Assembly: GCF_000479005.1 (NCBI RefSeq)
Contig: NZ_AWXC01000062.1
Location: 62,001-126,000, forward strand
Length of the DNA stretch: 64,000 nt
Direction: 5' to 3'
From: Prevotella sp. BV3P1
GTDB taxonomy: Bacteria > Bacteroidota > Bacteroidia > Bacteroidales > Bacteroidaceae
This document shows positions 18,759 through 27,272 of the stretch, in pieces; within the stretch, counting starts at the first letter, position 1, and each line of letters opens with the position of its first letter. The notes under the pieces were generated by a model that saw only the letters and a list, made by a program, of their open reading frames with translations, made no database searches and was not told where the DNA came from. The position numbers were made by a program, and so were the translations under genes.

Positions 18759-20717
18759 TTGAAAGATTATCAACTTACTGATTTTCTTCCAACCACAAAG
18801 AAGGAATGCAAGTTAAGAGGTTGGGAAGAACTGGATGTCATCTTGTTTTCAGGAGATGCCTATGTAGACCATCCATCCTTTGGAGCTGCGGTCATAGGGC
18901 GTTCACTTGAAGCTGCGGGATACAAGGTTGCCATCGTTCCTCAGCCTGATTGGCATGGCGACTATCGCGACTTCAAGAAGCTGGGTAAGCCGAGGTTGTT
19001 CTTCGGTATCTCACCAGGTTGTATGGATTCGATGGTAAACAAATACACTGCCAACAAGAGATTGCGCAAGGAAGATGCCTACAGTCCTGACGGAAGACAC
19101 GATTGTCGTCCTGAATATCCAACCATTGTTTATTCAAAGATTCTACGTCAACTATACCCTGACACACCCATTGTTTTGGGAGGCATTGAGGCTTCCATGA
19201 GACGTCTTACGCACTATGACTACTGGCAAGACGCACTTCGCAAATGTATTCTATGTGATTCGGGTGCCGACATGATTCTGTACGGCATGGGATCGAAGTC
19301 TGTTCTGTGCTTATGTCAAAGAATTGCAGCCGGTGAACCCATCCAACAGATTCACGATATCCCACAGACTGTGTATCTAACTCAAAAAGAAGAAATCGAT
19401 GGTGGCATCAAAGACGATGATATCATCTTACATAGTCACGAGGAATGCTTGAGAGAAAAACGACTGCAAGCCGATAATTTCAGACATATAGAAGAGGAGT
19501 CCAATAAGATACACGCACAAAGATTAATTCAGGCTGTGGACAACAAATATGTGGTAGTCAATCCCCCTTTTCCAACTTTATCAACAGAAGAGGTCGATGC
19601 TTATTATGATTTGCCCTATACACGTGTACCACATCTCAAATATAAGGGTAAACGCATTCCTGCCTACGAGATGATAAAGTTCTCGGTAAACATACACCAA
19701 GGCTGTTTTGGCGGTTGCGCTTTCTGCACGATATCGGCTCATCAAGGGAAGTTTGTCACTTGCCGATCGAAAGAAAGCATCCTGAGAGAAGTAAAACAGG
19801 TGATTGACATGCCTGACTTTAAGGGTTATCTTTCTGATCTAGGAGGGCCGTCAGCTAACATGTATGGTATGGCAGGAAAGAACCATCTGGCTTGTGAACA
19901 CTGCAAACGCCCATCTTGCATTCACCCAAAAATCTGCCCCAACCTCAACACCGACCACAGTAAACTACTAGATATCTATCGATCCGTCGATGCTATTCCC
20001 GGTATAAAAAAGAGTTTTGTCAGCAGTGGTGTTCGGTATGACTTGTTGTTGCACAAGAGCAAGGATGAAGCGACGAATGCCGCTGCACAAGAATATACGA
20101 AGGAACTGATTAAGAACCATGTGAGTGGTCGCTTGAAGGTAGCACCCGAACACACGTCAGATACTGTTTTGAACTTGATGCGCAAGCCTTCATTCAAGTT
20201 GTTCGAACAATTTAAAGTCATCTTTGACAAAATCAACAAAGAAGAAAATTTAAAGCAACAACTCATCCCCTATTTCATCAGCAGTCATCCTGGTTGTCAA
20301 GCACAAGATATGGCAAATCTCGCCATCATCACCAAAAAACTAAATTTTCAGCTTGAACAGGTGCAGGATTTCACCCCTACTCCCATGACTGTCAGCACAG
20401 AAACATGGTACACAGGATACGATCCTTACACGCTGGAACCAGTTTACTGTGCCAAAACACCAAATGAAAAACTTGCCCAACGACAATTCTTCTTTTGGTA
20501 CAAACCAGAGGAAAGAAAGATTATTGAAAGGGAGTTGAGAAAGATAGGAAGACCAGAACTCATCGAACAGCTTTTCTCCCATGCACCGAAGCCGCAAAAA
20601 ACATCTTCCAGAAAAGATGAAGCAAGCTCGCAAAGAACAAGCCATAAACGCCCAGTTTCATACAACCCAAACTTTTCGAACAAGCGAAAAAGGGAGAAAA
20701 ACAAACGTCGAAATTAA
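18759..20717 (+). CDS. YgiQ family radical SAM protein
   Basis: A radical S-adenosylmethionine protein of the YgiQ (UPF0313) family; the reaction is not known. The N-terminal region is a B12-binding-like Rossmann fold (DVILFSGDAYVDHPSFG). The [4Fe-4S] cluster motif is CFGGCAFCTISAHQG, with the CxxxCxxC spacing. A second Cys-rich stretch with CEHC and further cysteines follows (around residues 370-395), and the C-terminus is Lys/Arg-rich and disordered. The start is TTG: the in-frame sequence upstream has a TAA within a few codons, and no ATG occurs until deep inside the conserved domain. The length (652) fits the family. Its function cannot be inferred from the neighbours. Confidence 0.9.
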   Translation: MKDYQLTDFLPTTKKECKLRGWEELDVILFSGDAYVDHPSFGAAVIGRSLEAAGYKVAIVPQPDWHGDYRDFKKLGKPRLFFGISPGCMDSMVNKYTANKRLRKEDAYSPDGRHDCRPEYPTIVYSKILRQLYPDTPIVLGGIEASMRRLTHYDYWQDALRKCILCDSGADMILYGMGSKSVLCLCQRIAAGEPIQQIHDIPQTVYLTQKEEIDGGIKDDDIILHSHEECLREKRLQADNFRHIEEESNKIHAQRLIQAVDNKYVVVNPPFPTLSTEEVDAYYDLPYTRVPHLKYKGKRIPAYEMIKFSVNIHQGCFGGCAFCTISAHQGKFVTCRSKESILREVKQVIDMPDFKGYLSDLGGPSANMYGMAGKNHLACEHCKRPSCIHPKICPNLNTDHSKLLDIYRSVDAIPGIKKSFVSSGVRYDLLLHKSKDEATNAAAQEYTKELIKNHVSGRLKVAPEHTSDTVLNLMRKPSFKLFEQFKVIFDKINKEENLKQQLIPYFISSHPGCQAQDMANLAIITKKLNFQLEQVQDFTPTPMTVSTETWYTGYDPYTLEPVYCAKTPNEKLAQRQFFFWYKPEERKIIERELRKIGRPELIEQLFSHAPKPQKTSSRKDEASSQRTSHKRPVSYNPNFSNKRKREKNKRRN

Positions 20718-20780
20718 ATAGACGTACCCTACAAACCAAATAACGTCTATCACTGAAGGCGACATGAGGGTACATAAATG

Positions 20781-20847
20781 GTGAAAGAAAGTTTGTTTAG
20801 TCAAACGATAGCAACGTATTACAGTACTTAAACAAACTTTCCTTCAC
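20781..20847. terminator. Hairpin between convergent ygiQ and GH43 genes
   Basis: Two arms of about 20 bases (GTGAAAGAAAGTTTGTTTAG and its near-complement ending CTTTCCTTCAC), with one mismatch and an unpaired base, enclose about 26 bases. Position between convergent genes suggests a bidirectional terminator. Confidence 0.6.
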
Positions 20848-20925
20848 ATTTCTTATTCACGCACTACTCTCACAAACCAGATAAGCGCGGGCTTTTCATC
20901 CCAAGATATGGTAAATAGCTTATCA

Positions 20926-22029
20926 TCAATAAGCAATTTTCTGCTCACTCGTTGTAGGGCCATTTACCTCCAATTTTCCATCTTTAATGGTCACTTGATC
21001 CATGAAGACCACACGCTTTGATGGATCTGCTTGCATGCGTGCATGATATACGGTGTACATTTTGCCATCCGGCATGGTGATGAGCATGTTGTGACCCGTA
21101 CCCATCACGGTACCACCCTTTGACACATTTTCTTGCAAAACAGGATTATTCTCCGCCTTCTTGAACGGTCCCAAAGGATTTTTAGCTGTCGCATACCCAA
21201 CCGCATAGTGTGCTCCTTCAAACGAATTTGCAGAATACATCATATAATACAAGCCGTCATGCTTGAAGATATACGACCCTTCCGTCCAACGTCGATTTAC
21301 TTCTCCAGACATTACCGATCTACTCTCCCATTCCGATTGTTGGTCATCAAGCTTAGTAGGAGGAGCCAACAGCAACTTTGGTTCGCCAATCACACCCGTA
21401 AAATCAGGCTTTAACTCTACACCATACACCCAACTTTCTTCTACCTCATCAAACTTTCCCTCTTTTTTGGCCTTGTCAGCAATCTCGCTTTCTACAGGAT
21501 GTTTGTAGCAACAACGCGAATAATACAGGTAGCACTTGTTGTTTTCATCATCAAAATAAACATTAGCATCGATGATTGGGTATGGAGGATTAAAGATATG
21601 ACGGTTTATCAAATCTCGAAAAGGACCCGCAGGTGAATCAGATACAGCGACGCCTATCTTGAAAATCTCCAATTCATTCGTTGGATTTTCCTTGGCATTA
21701 GCGCTGTAAAACAGATAGTATTTCCCGTTTCGTTCATACACTTCAGGCGCCCAGAAGCAGTCTTTGTTCCACTGTTCGGCTCTCCCACCTATATAAATTT
21801 GACCACACGAATCCCATGTCTGCAAATCTTTAGAAACGAACGCTTCGAAGCCATTCGCGAGAGAAGTGCCATACATATAATATTTTCCATCGCTTGCATG
21901 CAACAAGAATGGGTCGCCAAAATTCAGAGGCAAAGGATTTTTAATAATGCTGGTATGCTGCTTTGAACAGCCTACAAAAACAAACAACACACATAGTAAT
22001 GCGATGATTACGCCTGATTGTTTCTTCAT
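20926..22029 (-). CDS. GH43-family glycoside hydrolase, lipoprotein
   Basis: A five-bladed beta-propeller glycosidase of family 43, which acts on arabinose- or xylose-containing polysaccharides. The signal peptide ends in a lipobox (FVFVGC, Cys21), so the protein is lipid-anchored. The three catalytic acids are placed as expected: Asp39 in NFGDPF (base), an Asp in PIIDANVYFD (pKa modulator) and a Glu in WTEGSYIF (acid). The blade pattern GKYY...YS recurs. Substrate (arabinan, xylan, galactan) is not determinable. It lies 22 bases after the HU-LysM gene on the same strand, which makes it the last gene of the ftsY operon, an odd partner for a polysaccharide enzyme; no SusC/D pair is nearby. Confidence 0.88.
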   Translation of the reverse strand: MKKQSGVIIALLCVLFVFVGCSKQHTSIIKNPLPLNFGDPFLLHASDGKYYMYGTSLANGFEAFVSKDLQTWDSCGQIYIGGRAEQWNKDCFWAPEVYERNGKYYLFYSANAKENPTNELEIFKIGVAVSDSPAGPFRDLINRHIFNPPYPIIDANVYFDDENNKCYLYYSRCCYKHPVESEIADKAKKEGKFDEVEESWVYGVELKPDFTGVIGEPKLLLAPPTKLDDQQSEWESRSVMSGEVNRRWTEGSYIFKHDGLYYMMYSANSFEGAHYAVGYATAKNPLGPFKKAENNPVLQENVSKGGTVMGTGHNMLITMPDGKMYTVYHARMQADPSKRVVFMDQVTIKDGKLEVNGPTTSEQKIAY

Positions 22030-22051
22030 AAACAGTAATGATTAATATAAA

Positions 22052-23428
22052 TTATTTAGATTTCTTCTTTAATTTCAATGCCGGGATTTTAACTTTGTCA
22101 CCTTCCTTCACTTCTTTCGTTTCATTCACAGCCTCCATGTAGCACTCCATGCCAGCCCCCAAGTAAGTTTTACTGATAGAACTCAAGGTCTGTCCTTTAC
22201 GCACCGTGACGGTTTGTTCCACACCCGTTATGTCATAGGCGCCCGTTCTGATTCTCGGATCCGAATCATATTTTAAGGCCATTGTTTGGCTGTTCTGATG
22301 TGACTGGTCACGCTTCTCACTCTCAGATGCCACTTTAGCAGCTGCATTCTTCTCTTTTTTCTCATCTTGAACACGCTTGTCAGACAGCTCTGTTGACTGG
22401 TATCCACGATCTGCAGCAGACGTATTATCCTGTCCCTCACTGTCTACCTCTGCATTTTCGGAAGCCGATTCGCCTTGAACACCAGCCACGTTTTCCTTCA
22501 CTTGCGCAGCTTGTTTGACAGCATGCAGCTCTGTCATCAAATGCTCTATTCGGTTATCACGAGCCGCAAACTGCTTACCGATATAATAAACGCCAAGACA
22601 TGCCACTAACAGCAAAGCACATACGACACCAATCAGTATCTTTTGATTTCGCTGAGTTCGAGCCAAATTGGCACGCAACTGTTGATTTTTTTCATTCAAC
22701 TCATTCAGTTCGGCTAACTCAAGTGATTCTTTTTCTTCGTTTTCCTTCATGGGTGATTGCGATATAATGTCTGTTGTTTCTGCGACATTTCCGTCATCCA
22801 AGACAGGCTGGTCATCAACCACAGGAGTTTCTTCAATGGGCGTAACCTCAATCACCTCTTGCTCACGCACGCCATCTTCAATGAGGTTGCCAGAGAGAGG
22901 CTCTGCATCGTCGTCATTCAACACCTCATCATTCACAGTAGATGCCGTTTCGTTGGACGGCTCAGGTGATGGATTTTCTTCATGATCGTCTTGCGTTTCA
23001 ACTTCAACCTGTTTTTCTTCCGCAGGCAGAACGGTCTCCACAGGTGCGCTGCTGTCCGCGTTTTCTTGTTCCTCAAGCTGCTGATAACGTTCATCTATCT
23101 CTGAAAAATCGGCATCATCGCTCACCGTAACCGTTTCAAACTGCTCGAACGGACTGTTCACCTTATCCCTCAAGACTGGTTCGGGCGTAAAAGAAATTTT
23201 CTCTCTCCCTTCAATGATGATGCGTTCACCCGTGTTCACATCCACACTCTCACGGGCATTCACGGATGTTACCTTGAACGTTCCAAGTCCTTTAATCTTA
23301 ACTTGTTTATCGGCTTTAAGCCCTGTTGTCAAAACGTCTACAAGCAAAGGGATGAAGAATTCGGCCTCACTTTTTGATAGCTGGTGCTGTTCTTCCAACA
23401 CACTCGCCAAATCTGTGATTTTTATCAT
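22052..23428 (-). CDS. HU-family DNA-binding protein fused to a membrane helix and LysM domain
   Basis: An unusual three-part protein of 458 residues. Residues 1 to about 97 are an HU/IHF-like DNA-binding domain (VKIKGLGTFKVTSVNARESVD, then NTGERI...ISFTPEP). Residues 98-230 are an acidic Glu/Asp/Pro-rich linker, followed by a short coiled coil (LAELNELNEKNQQLRANLA). One membrane helix spans about 263-286. After a hydrophilic spacer a LysM domain occupies about 406-452 (VRKGQTLSSISKTYLG), which in other proteins binds peptidoglycan. If the N-terminus is cytoplasmic, it would join the nucleoid to the cell wall. It overlaps the HU gene before it by four bases and is followed by GH43. Domain assignments are clear; the tethering role is inference. 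Confidence 0.85.
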   Translation of the reverse strand: MIKITDLASVLEEQHQLSKSEAEFFIPLLVDVLTTGLKADKQVKIKGLGTFKVTSVNARESVDVNTGERIIIEGREKISFTPEPVLRDKVNSPFEQFETVTVSDDADFSEIDERYQQLEEQENADSSAPVETVLPAEEKQVEVETQDDHEENPSPEPSNETASTVNDEVLNDDDAEPLSGNLIEDGVREQEVIEVTPIEETPVVDDQPVLDDGNVAETTDIISQSPMKENEEKESLELAELNELNEKNQQLRANLARTQRNQKILIGVVCALLLVACLGVYYIGKQFAARDNRIEHLMTELHAVKQAAQVKENVAGVQGESASENAEVDSEGQDNTSAADRGYQSTELSDKRVQDEKKEKNAAAKVASESEKRDQSHQNSQTMALKYDSDPRIRTGAYDITGVEQTVTVRKGQTLSSISKTYLGAGMECYMEAVNETKEVKEGDKVKIPALKLKKKSK

Positions 23429-23712
23429 GAGTCGCCTCCTTTCTTCAACTGTTCTTTGACGGAAGGCATGGGTCTGAAACTAAGAACCAATTTGGGAGGA
23501 ACCAACATCTTCTTGCCTGTTGAAGGATTCGTCAGGATGCGTTCCGTCCGCTTTTTCACTTCAAAAGTACCGAAAGAAGGGATAGCAATTGATTCGCCCT
23601 CACCAAGAATGTTTGTCATTTCTTCCACGAGCGTACGAACATAGTTTTGCGTCTGTTCTTGCGTATAGCCTGCACGTCGTGACAATTCTGCAATAAACTC
23701 TTTGTTATTCAT
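23425..23712 (-). CDS. HU/IHF-family DNA-binding protein
   Basis: A complete 95-residue HU-type nucleoid protein that bends DNA as a dimer. The core IAIPSFGTFEVKKRTER and the arm with NPSTGKKMLVPPK, then LSFRP, match the family; the Pro residue that wedges into DNA is in the arm. It precedes the HU-LysM gene with a four-base ATGA overlap, so the two are co-translated, and a heterodimer between the free HU and the HU domain of the tethered protein is conceivable (inference). The gene follows rimO after 18 bases. Confidence 0.93.
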   Translation of the reverse strand: MNNKEFIAELSRRAGYTQEQTQNYVRTLVEEMTNILGEGESIAIPSFGTFEVKKRTERILTNPSTGKKMLVPPKLVLSFRPMPSVKEQLKKGGDS

Positions 23713-23730
23713 GGAACTTGCTGTATATGT

Positions 23731-25056
23731 TTAGACAATCTCGCCGTACAAATCAAACTCTTCCGCATCAGTGATCTTCACTTGATAAAAAGAACCTATC
23801 TGCACGGACTTCTGTCCACCTTGTATTAATATTTCGGGATCGACCTCTGGGGAACAAAATTCCGAACGCCCGATAAAATAGTCATTCTCCTTCCTGTCAA
23901 TGATTACTTTCATGGTTGAGCCTATCTTTGCGGCCTCTATCTCGGCACTGATTTCCTGCTGAACCGCCATCAACTCATCCAATCTTCGCCGCTTAACATC
24001 TTCAGGTACGTCGTCCGCATAGTGATTGGCACCGTAGGTTCCCTCCTCTTCCGAATACATAAAAGCACCCATGCGTTCAAATTGAGCCCATCGAACAAAG
24101 TTGAGCAACTGCTGAAAATCGTCCTCTGTTTCGCCGGGAAACCCAACCATCAACGTGGTGCGCAGATGAATGCCCGGCACCTTTTCCCGGATGGCGCGAA
24201 TCAAATCCATGGTTTCCTGTTTGTTCACATGCCTGTGCATGCGCTCAAGTACCGAGTCGGAGATATGCTGCAGCGCGATATCAAGATACTTACAAACGTT
24301 TTGTTTCTCGTTCATCACGTCCAAAAGCTCAAGTGGAAACTGGTTTGGATAGGCATAATGCAGGCGTATCCACTCAACCCCTTCCATGTCAGCCATCTCA
24401 CTAATCAAATCAGCGATGTGCCGTTTGCCATCAAGATCCACCCCATAATAAGTCAACTCTTGGGCGATGATTTGAAACTCTTTCACCCCATCAGCCACCA
24501 AGTTACGAACCTCTTGCAGAATTTTTTCTTTCGGTCGGCTGACATGCTTGCCGGTAATGAGGGGAATAGCACAATAGGCACAGTGGCGATCACAACCCTC
24601 CGCTATTTTGACGTAAGCATAATGAGCAGGCGTAGTGAGATGTCGCTGACCGTTGCAAGCCTTGATCTCAGCCTTTCCCAAATCGGACAACAGCTGCTTG
24701 TAATTGAACTTGCCATAGAATTTATCCACCTCTGGAATCTCTTGTTCAAGCTCATTCTTATAGCGTTCACTGAGACATCCCATGACAAAGAGTTTGTTCA
24801 AACGGCCTTCTTTCTTCGCTTCAACAAATTGAAGTATCGTATTGATACTCTCCTCTTTAGCTGCTTCAATAAAACCACATGTATTAATCACTGCAATCTC
24901 ACCATCCGGTTGCTCACTGTCGTGCGTGCAGTCGTACCCATTCGCTTCAAACTGCTTCATCAGTGCCTCGCTGTCAACGAGATTCTTTGAGCAGCCCATC
25001 GTAATGATATCTATCTGATTCTTCTTCAAAGTTATCGACTTTCTGTTATGATTCAT
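23731..25056 (-). CDS. rimO: Ribosomal protein S12 methylthiotransferase RimO
   Basis: A radical SAM enzyme that methylthiolates the conserved Asp of ribosomal protein S12. It has three domains: an N-terminal MTTase domain whose second cluster is held by Cys22 (TMGCSKN), Cys60 (NTCGF) and Cys94 (MGCLSER); the radical SAM core with Cys155, Cys159 and Cys162 (GCDRHCAYCAIP); and a C-terminal TRAM domain. The length of 441 residues fits. The VDSEALM after the first Cys is typical of RimO rather than MiaB. It overlaps ftsY by 11 bases, the order ftsY-rimO being familiar in Bacteroidales. Confidence 0.96.
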   Translation of the reverse strand: MNHNRKSITLKKNQIDIITMGCSKNLVDSEALMKQFEANGYDCTHDSEQPDGEIAVINTCGFIEAAKEESINTILQFVEAKKEGRLNKLFVMGCLSERYKNELEQEIPEVDKFYGKFNYKQLLSDLGKAEIKACNGQRHLTTPAHYAYVKIAEGCDRHCAYCAIPLITGKHVSRPKEKILQEVRNLVADGVKEFQIIAQELTYYGVDLDGKRHIADLISEMADMEGVEWIRLHYAYPNQFPLELLDVMNEKQNVCKYLDIALQHISDSVLERMHRHVNKQETMDLIRAIREKVPGIHLRTTLMVGFPGETEDDFQQLLNFVRWAQFERMGAFMYSEEEGTYGANHYADDVPEDVKRRRLDELMAVQQEISAEIEAAKIGSTMKVIIDRKENDYFIGRSEFCSPEVDPEILIQGGQKSVQIGSFYQVKITDAEEFDLYGEIV

Positions 25057-26005
25057 GCTGGAACAAACTATCTACAAACTCTCGTCTGTTGAACAACTGC
25101 AAATCGTCCATCTGTTCACCCAGTCCGATATATTTCACAGGTACCTTCAGTTGGTCGCTGATACCGATAACCACGCCCCCCTTCGCCGTTCCATCCAGTT
25201 TGGTAATGGCCAGTGAGGTAATCTGAGTAACGGCAGAGAACTGCTTTGCTTGCTCAAAAGCATTTTGTCCCGTGCTGCCATCCAAGACGAGCAGCACCTC
25301 GTCAGGAGCCTGAGGCAGCACTTTTTTCATCACATCCTTGATTTTCTTCAATTCGTTCATCAAGCCCACTTTGTTGTGCAAGCGTCCGGCTGTATCTATC
25401 AACACCACGTCGGCCCCATTGGCTTTCGCACTTTGCAGCGTGTCAAACGCCACAGAGGCTGGGTCGGCTCCCATCTGTTGACTCACTACAGTCACGCCTA
25501 CCCTTTCGCCCCAAATCTTGATTTGGTCCACGGCAGCTGCGCGATAGGTGTCGGCAGCTCCCAGGAATACCTTCTTGCCTGATGCCTTAAACTGATAAGC
25601 CAGTTTGCCGATGGTTGTGGTTTTACCTACCCCATTGACACCAACGACCAAGATAACATACGGTTTATGGTCGGCCGGTAAGTCCCAATTCTCGTGATCC
25701 TCAGTGTTGTTTTCAGCCAATAAGGCCGCAATCTCATCGCGCAAGATGGAATTGAGTTCAGCGGTAGACACATATTTGTCGCGCGCCACCCTTTGTTCGA
25801 TACGTTCAATGATTTTCAGGGTTGTGTCAACACCGACGTCCGATGTGACGAGCACCTCTTCCAAGTTGTCCAGCACCTCGTCATCTACCTTAGACTTGCC
25901 GGCAACCGCGCGTGACAACTTTGAGAACACACTCTGTTTGGTCTTCTCCAGACCCTGATCCAGCGTTTCTTTTTTCTTCTTATTGAACAGACCAAAAATA
26001 CCCAT
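25046..26005 (-). CDS. ftsY: Signal recognition particle receptor FtsY
   Basis: The GTPase that docks the signal recognition particle at the inner membrane. The NG domain is complete: N domain about residues 1-100, then G1 GVNGVGKTTTIGKLA, the insertion-box region, DTAGRLHNK as G3 and TKLDGTAKGG as G4/G5. The protein has 319 residues and lacks the long acidic A domain of E. coli FtsY; membrane contact must rely on the short basic start. It is the first gene of the operon ftsY-rimO-HU-HU/LysM-GH43. A small hairpin (ACTCCA, three bases, TGGAGT, at 26030-26044) lies just upstream in the presumed leader. Confidence 0.96.
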   Translation of the reverse strand: MGIFGLFNKKKKETLDQGLEKTKQSVFSKLSRAVAGKSKVDDEVLDNLEEVLVTSDVGVDTTLKIIERIEQRVARDKYVSTAELNSILRDEIAALLAENNTEDHENWDLPADHKPYVILVVGVNGVGKTTTIGKLAYQFKASGKKVFLGAADTYRAAAVDQIKIWGERVGVTVVSQQMGADPASVAFDTLQSAKANGADVVLIDTAGRLHNKVGLMNELKKIKDVMKKVLPQAPDEVLLVLDGSTGQNAFEQAKQFSAVTQITSLAITKLDGTAKGGVVIGISDQLKVPVKYIGLGEQMDDLQLFNRREFVDSLFQHES

Positions 26006-26077
26006 ATATTACTTTGTTGTTATTGAGTCACTCCAGAATGGAGTATAATTATTCTAAAATCACCTGCCGCAGCTTTT

Positions 26078-26281
26078 GCAAAGTTGGCGCGAGCCGAATG
26101 CAAAGCAAGTTTACTTGTTTTGGTGAGTCGACGCCCAACTTATGCAAAGTTGGTGCAAGCCGAATACAAAGCAAGTTTACTTGTCTTGGTGAGTCGACGC
26201 CCAACTTATGCAAAGTTGGCGCGAGCCGAATGCAAAGCAAGTTTACTTGTTTTGGTGAGGCGATGCCCAACTTATGCAAAG
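26078..26281. repeat. Three tandem 66-bp repeats upstream of ftsY
   Basis: Three units of exactly 66 bp (26078-26143, 26144-26209, 26210-26275) plus the first bases of a fourth, with only a few differences. Each begins GCAAAGTTGG and contains the palindrome CAAGTTTACTTG; 66 equals three times 22, the period of the other repeat family in this window. On the - strand the repeat stays open over 22-residue units, but with no start context or recognisable domain, so I treat it as non-coding. It fills part of the 676-base gap between ftsY and yigZ. Confidence 0.85.
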
Positions 26282-26481
26282 ATAGCACATTTTTTTGACT
26301 CTTTCTTTATATCAAATAGATTTTCAACCAATTCTTTCATAATTGCACAACTCGTCATTGCAACAGCCCTACCAATTTGCTATAAGAGCAAGTTTGTAAT
26401 TCCATGTTGTCAGTCTTCACTATCCAATAAATACCACAAATACGAATCACATAACAATCTATAAACCAATACATTATAAAC

Positions 26482-26591
26482 TAATTGACTTTACCTGCCA
26501 AGAGCATGTGAATAAGGGCGCAAACTCTATGACTTTGTACATCAAAGTTAATGAGTTTGCATCTGTGTTACATGAATGTGCAAATGGATAG
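26482..26591. repeat. 22-bp intergenic repeat array, degenerate, five units
   Basis: Five units in a 22-bp phase, diverged but with the shared core ATTGACTTT..C..CCAA in the first, ATGACTTTG...ATCAAAG in the third and AATGAGTTTGC in the fourth. It is the most decayed of four such arrays in the window and lies just beyond the 66-bp repeats. The remaining bases of the ftsY-yigZ gap (26282-26481) are AT-rich and show no gene. Confidence 0.6.
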
Positions 26592-26681
26592 ACTATTTTT
26601 GAAAAAAAATAGGAATATGACAACCAAAGTCGGCAGAATATGAGCCAACGGATTTATCGTAGTTGTCGGTGGACTTGCTTT

Positions 26682-27272
26682 TCATTCAAACGACAACTTG
26701 TGAAGCGCGTTCTTCAAACGTTCGGCCTCTGATTGACGAATGGCCAGCGTGATACTACAGGTGTTGTCAAAATTTTGTGAAACGATTCGAGGCTGCAGCT
26801 CTTTCACAATTCTCATCACCTGGTTCATCATGGGATAGGCAAATGTGTAGGTGATGGTTTCTTCTACCAGTTTTACTTCGATCTGTGATGCCTCAATGGC
26901 TGCCGCAGCAGCTGAGCGGTAGGCGGCAATGAGTCCACTGGTACCCAACTTGGTACCACCAAAATAGCGGATTACAACTATTAAGATGTCGGTTAACTCG
27001 AAAGAATTGATTTGTCCCAGTATCGGTTTTCCTGCCGTACTCGACGGCTCTCCGTCATCATTCGCCCTGAAGTTGACACGTTCAGCTCCCAGCATATACG
27101 CATAGCAGCAGTGTCGGGCGTCATAATATTTTTTCTTGTACGCCAGCAGGATTGATTTTATTTCGTCTTCTGACGTTACATGATGCGCAAAGGCGAGGAA
27201 TTTACTCCTCTTCTCAGAGTAAAATCCCTCGCCTATTATTTGTGATATTGTCTTGTATTCGTCTGATATCAT
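26682..27272 (-). CDS. YigZ/IMPACT family protein
   Basis: A 196-residue member of the YigZ (UPF0029/IMPACT) family. The family signature DDGEPSSTAGKPILGQI is complete and is followed by VIRYFGGTKLG, with a C-terminal UPF0029 domain. The biochemical role is unsettled; eukaryotic IMPACT affects translation control. It overlaps the DUF1015 gene by four bases and is the last gene of the serC-serA-DUF1015-yigZ operon. Confidence 0.9.
   Translation of the reverse strand: MISDEYKTISQIIGEGFYSEKRSKFLAFAHHVTSEDEIKSILLAYKKKYYDARHCCYAYMLGAERVNFRANDDGEPSSTAGKPILGQINSFELTDILIVVIRYFGGTKLGTSGLIAAYRSAAAAAIEASQIEVKLVEETITYTFAYPMMNQVMRIVKELQPRIVSQNFDNTCSITLAIRQSEAERLKNALHKLSFE

Noticed and set aside
24022..24990. 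322-residue open frame on the + strand opposite rimO
   Set aside because: It lies wholly antisense to a certain gene with conserved motifs in the other frame; codon pattern and protein look random.
26049..26288. Open frame of 79 codons on the - strand across the 66-bp repeats
   Set aside because: It is open only because the repeat length is a multiple of three; there is no start signal or domain, and both the opposite strand and another frame are also open.
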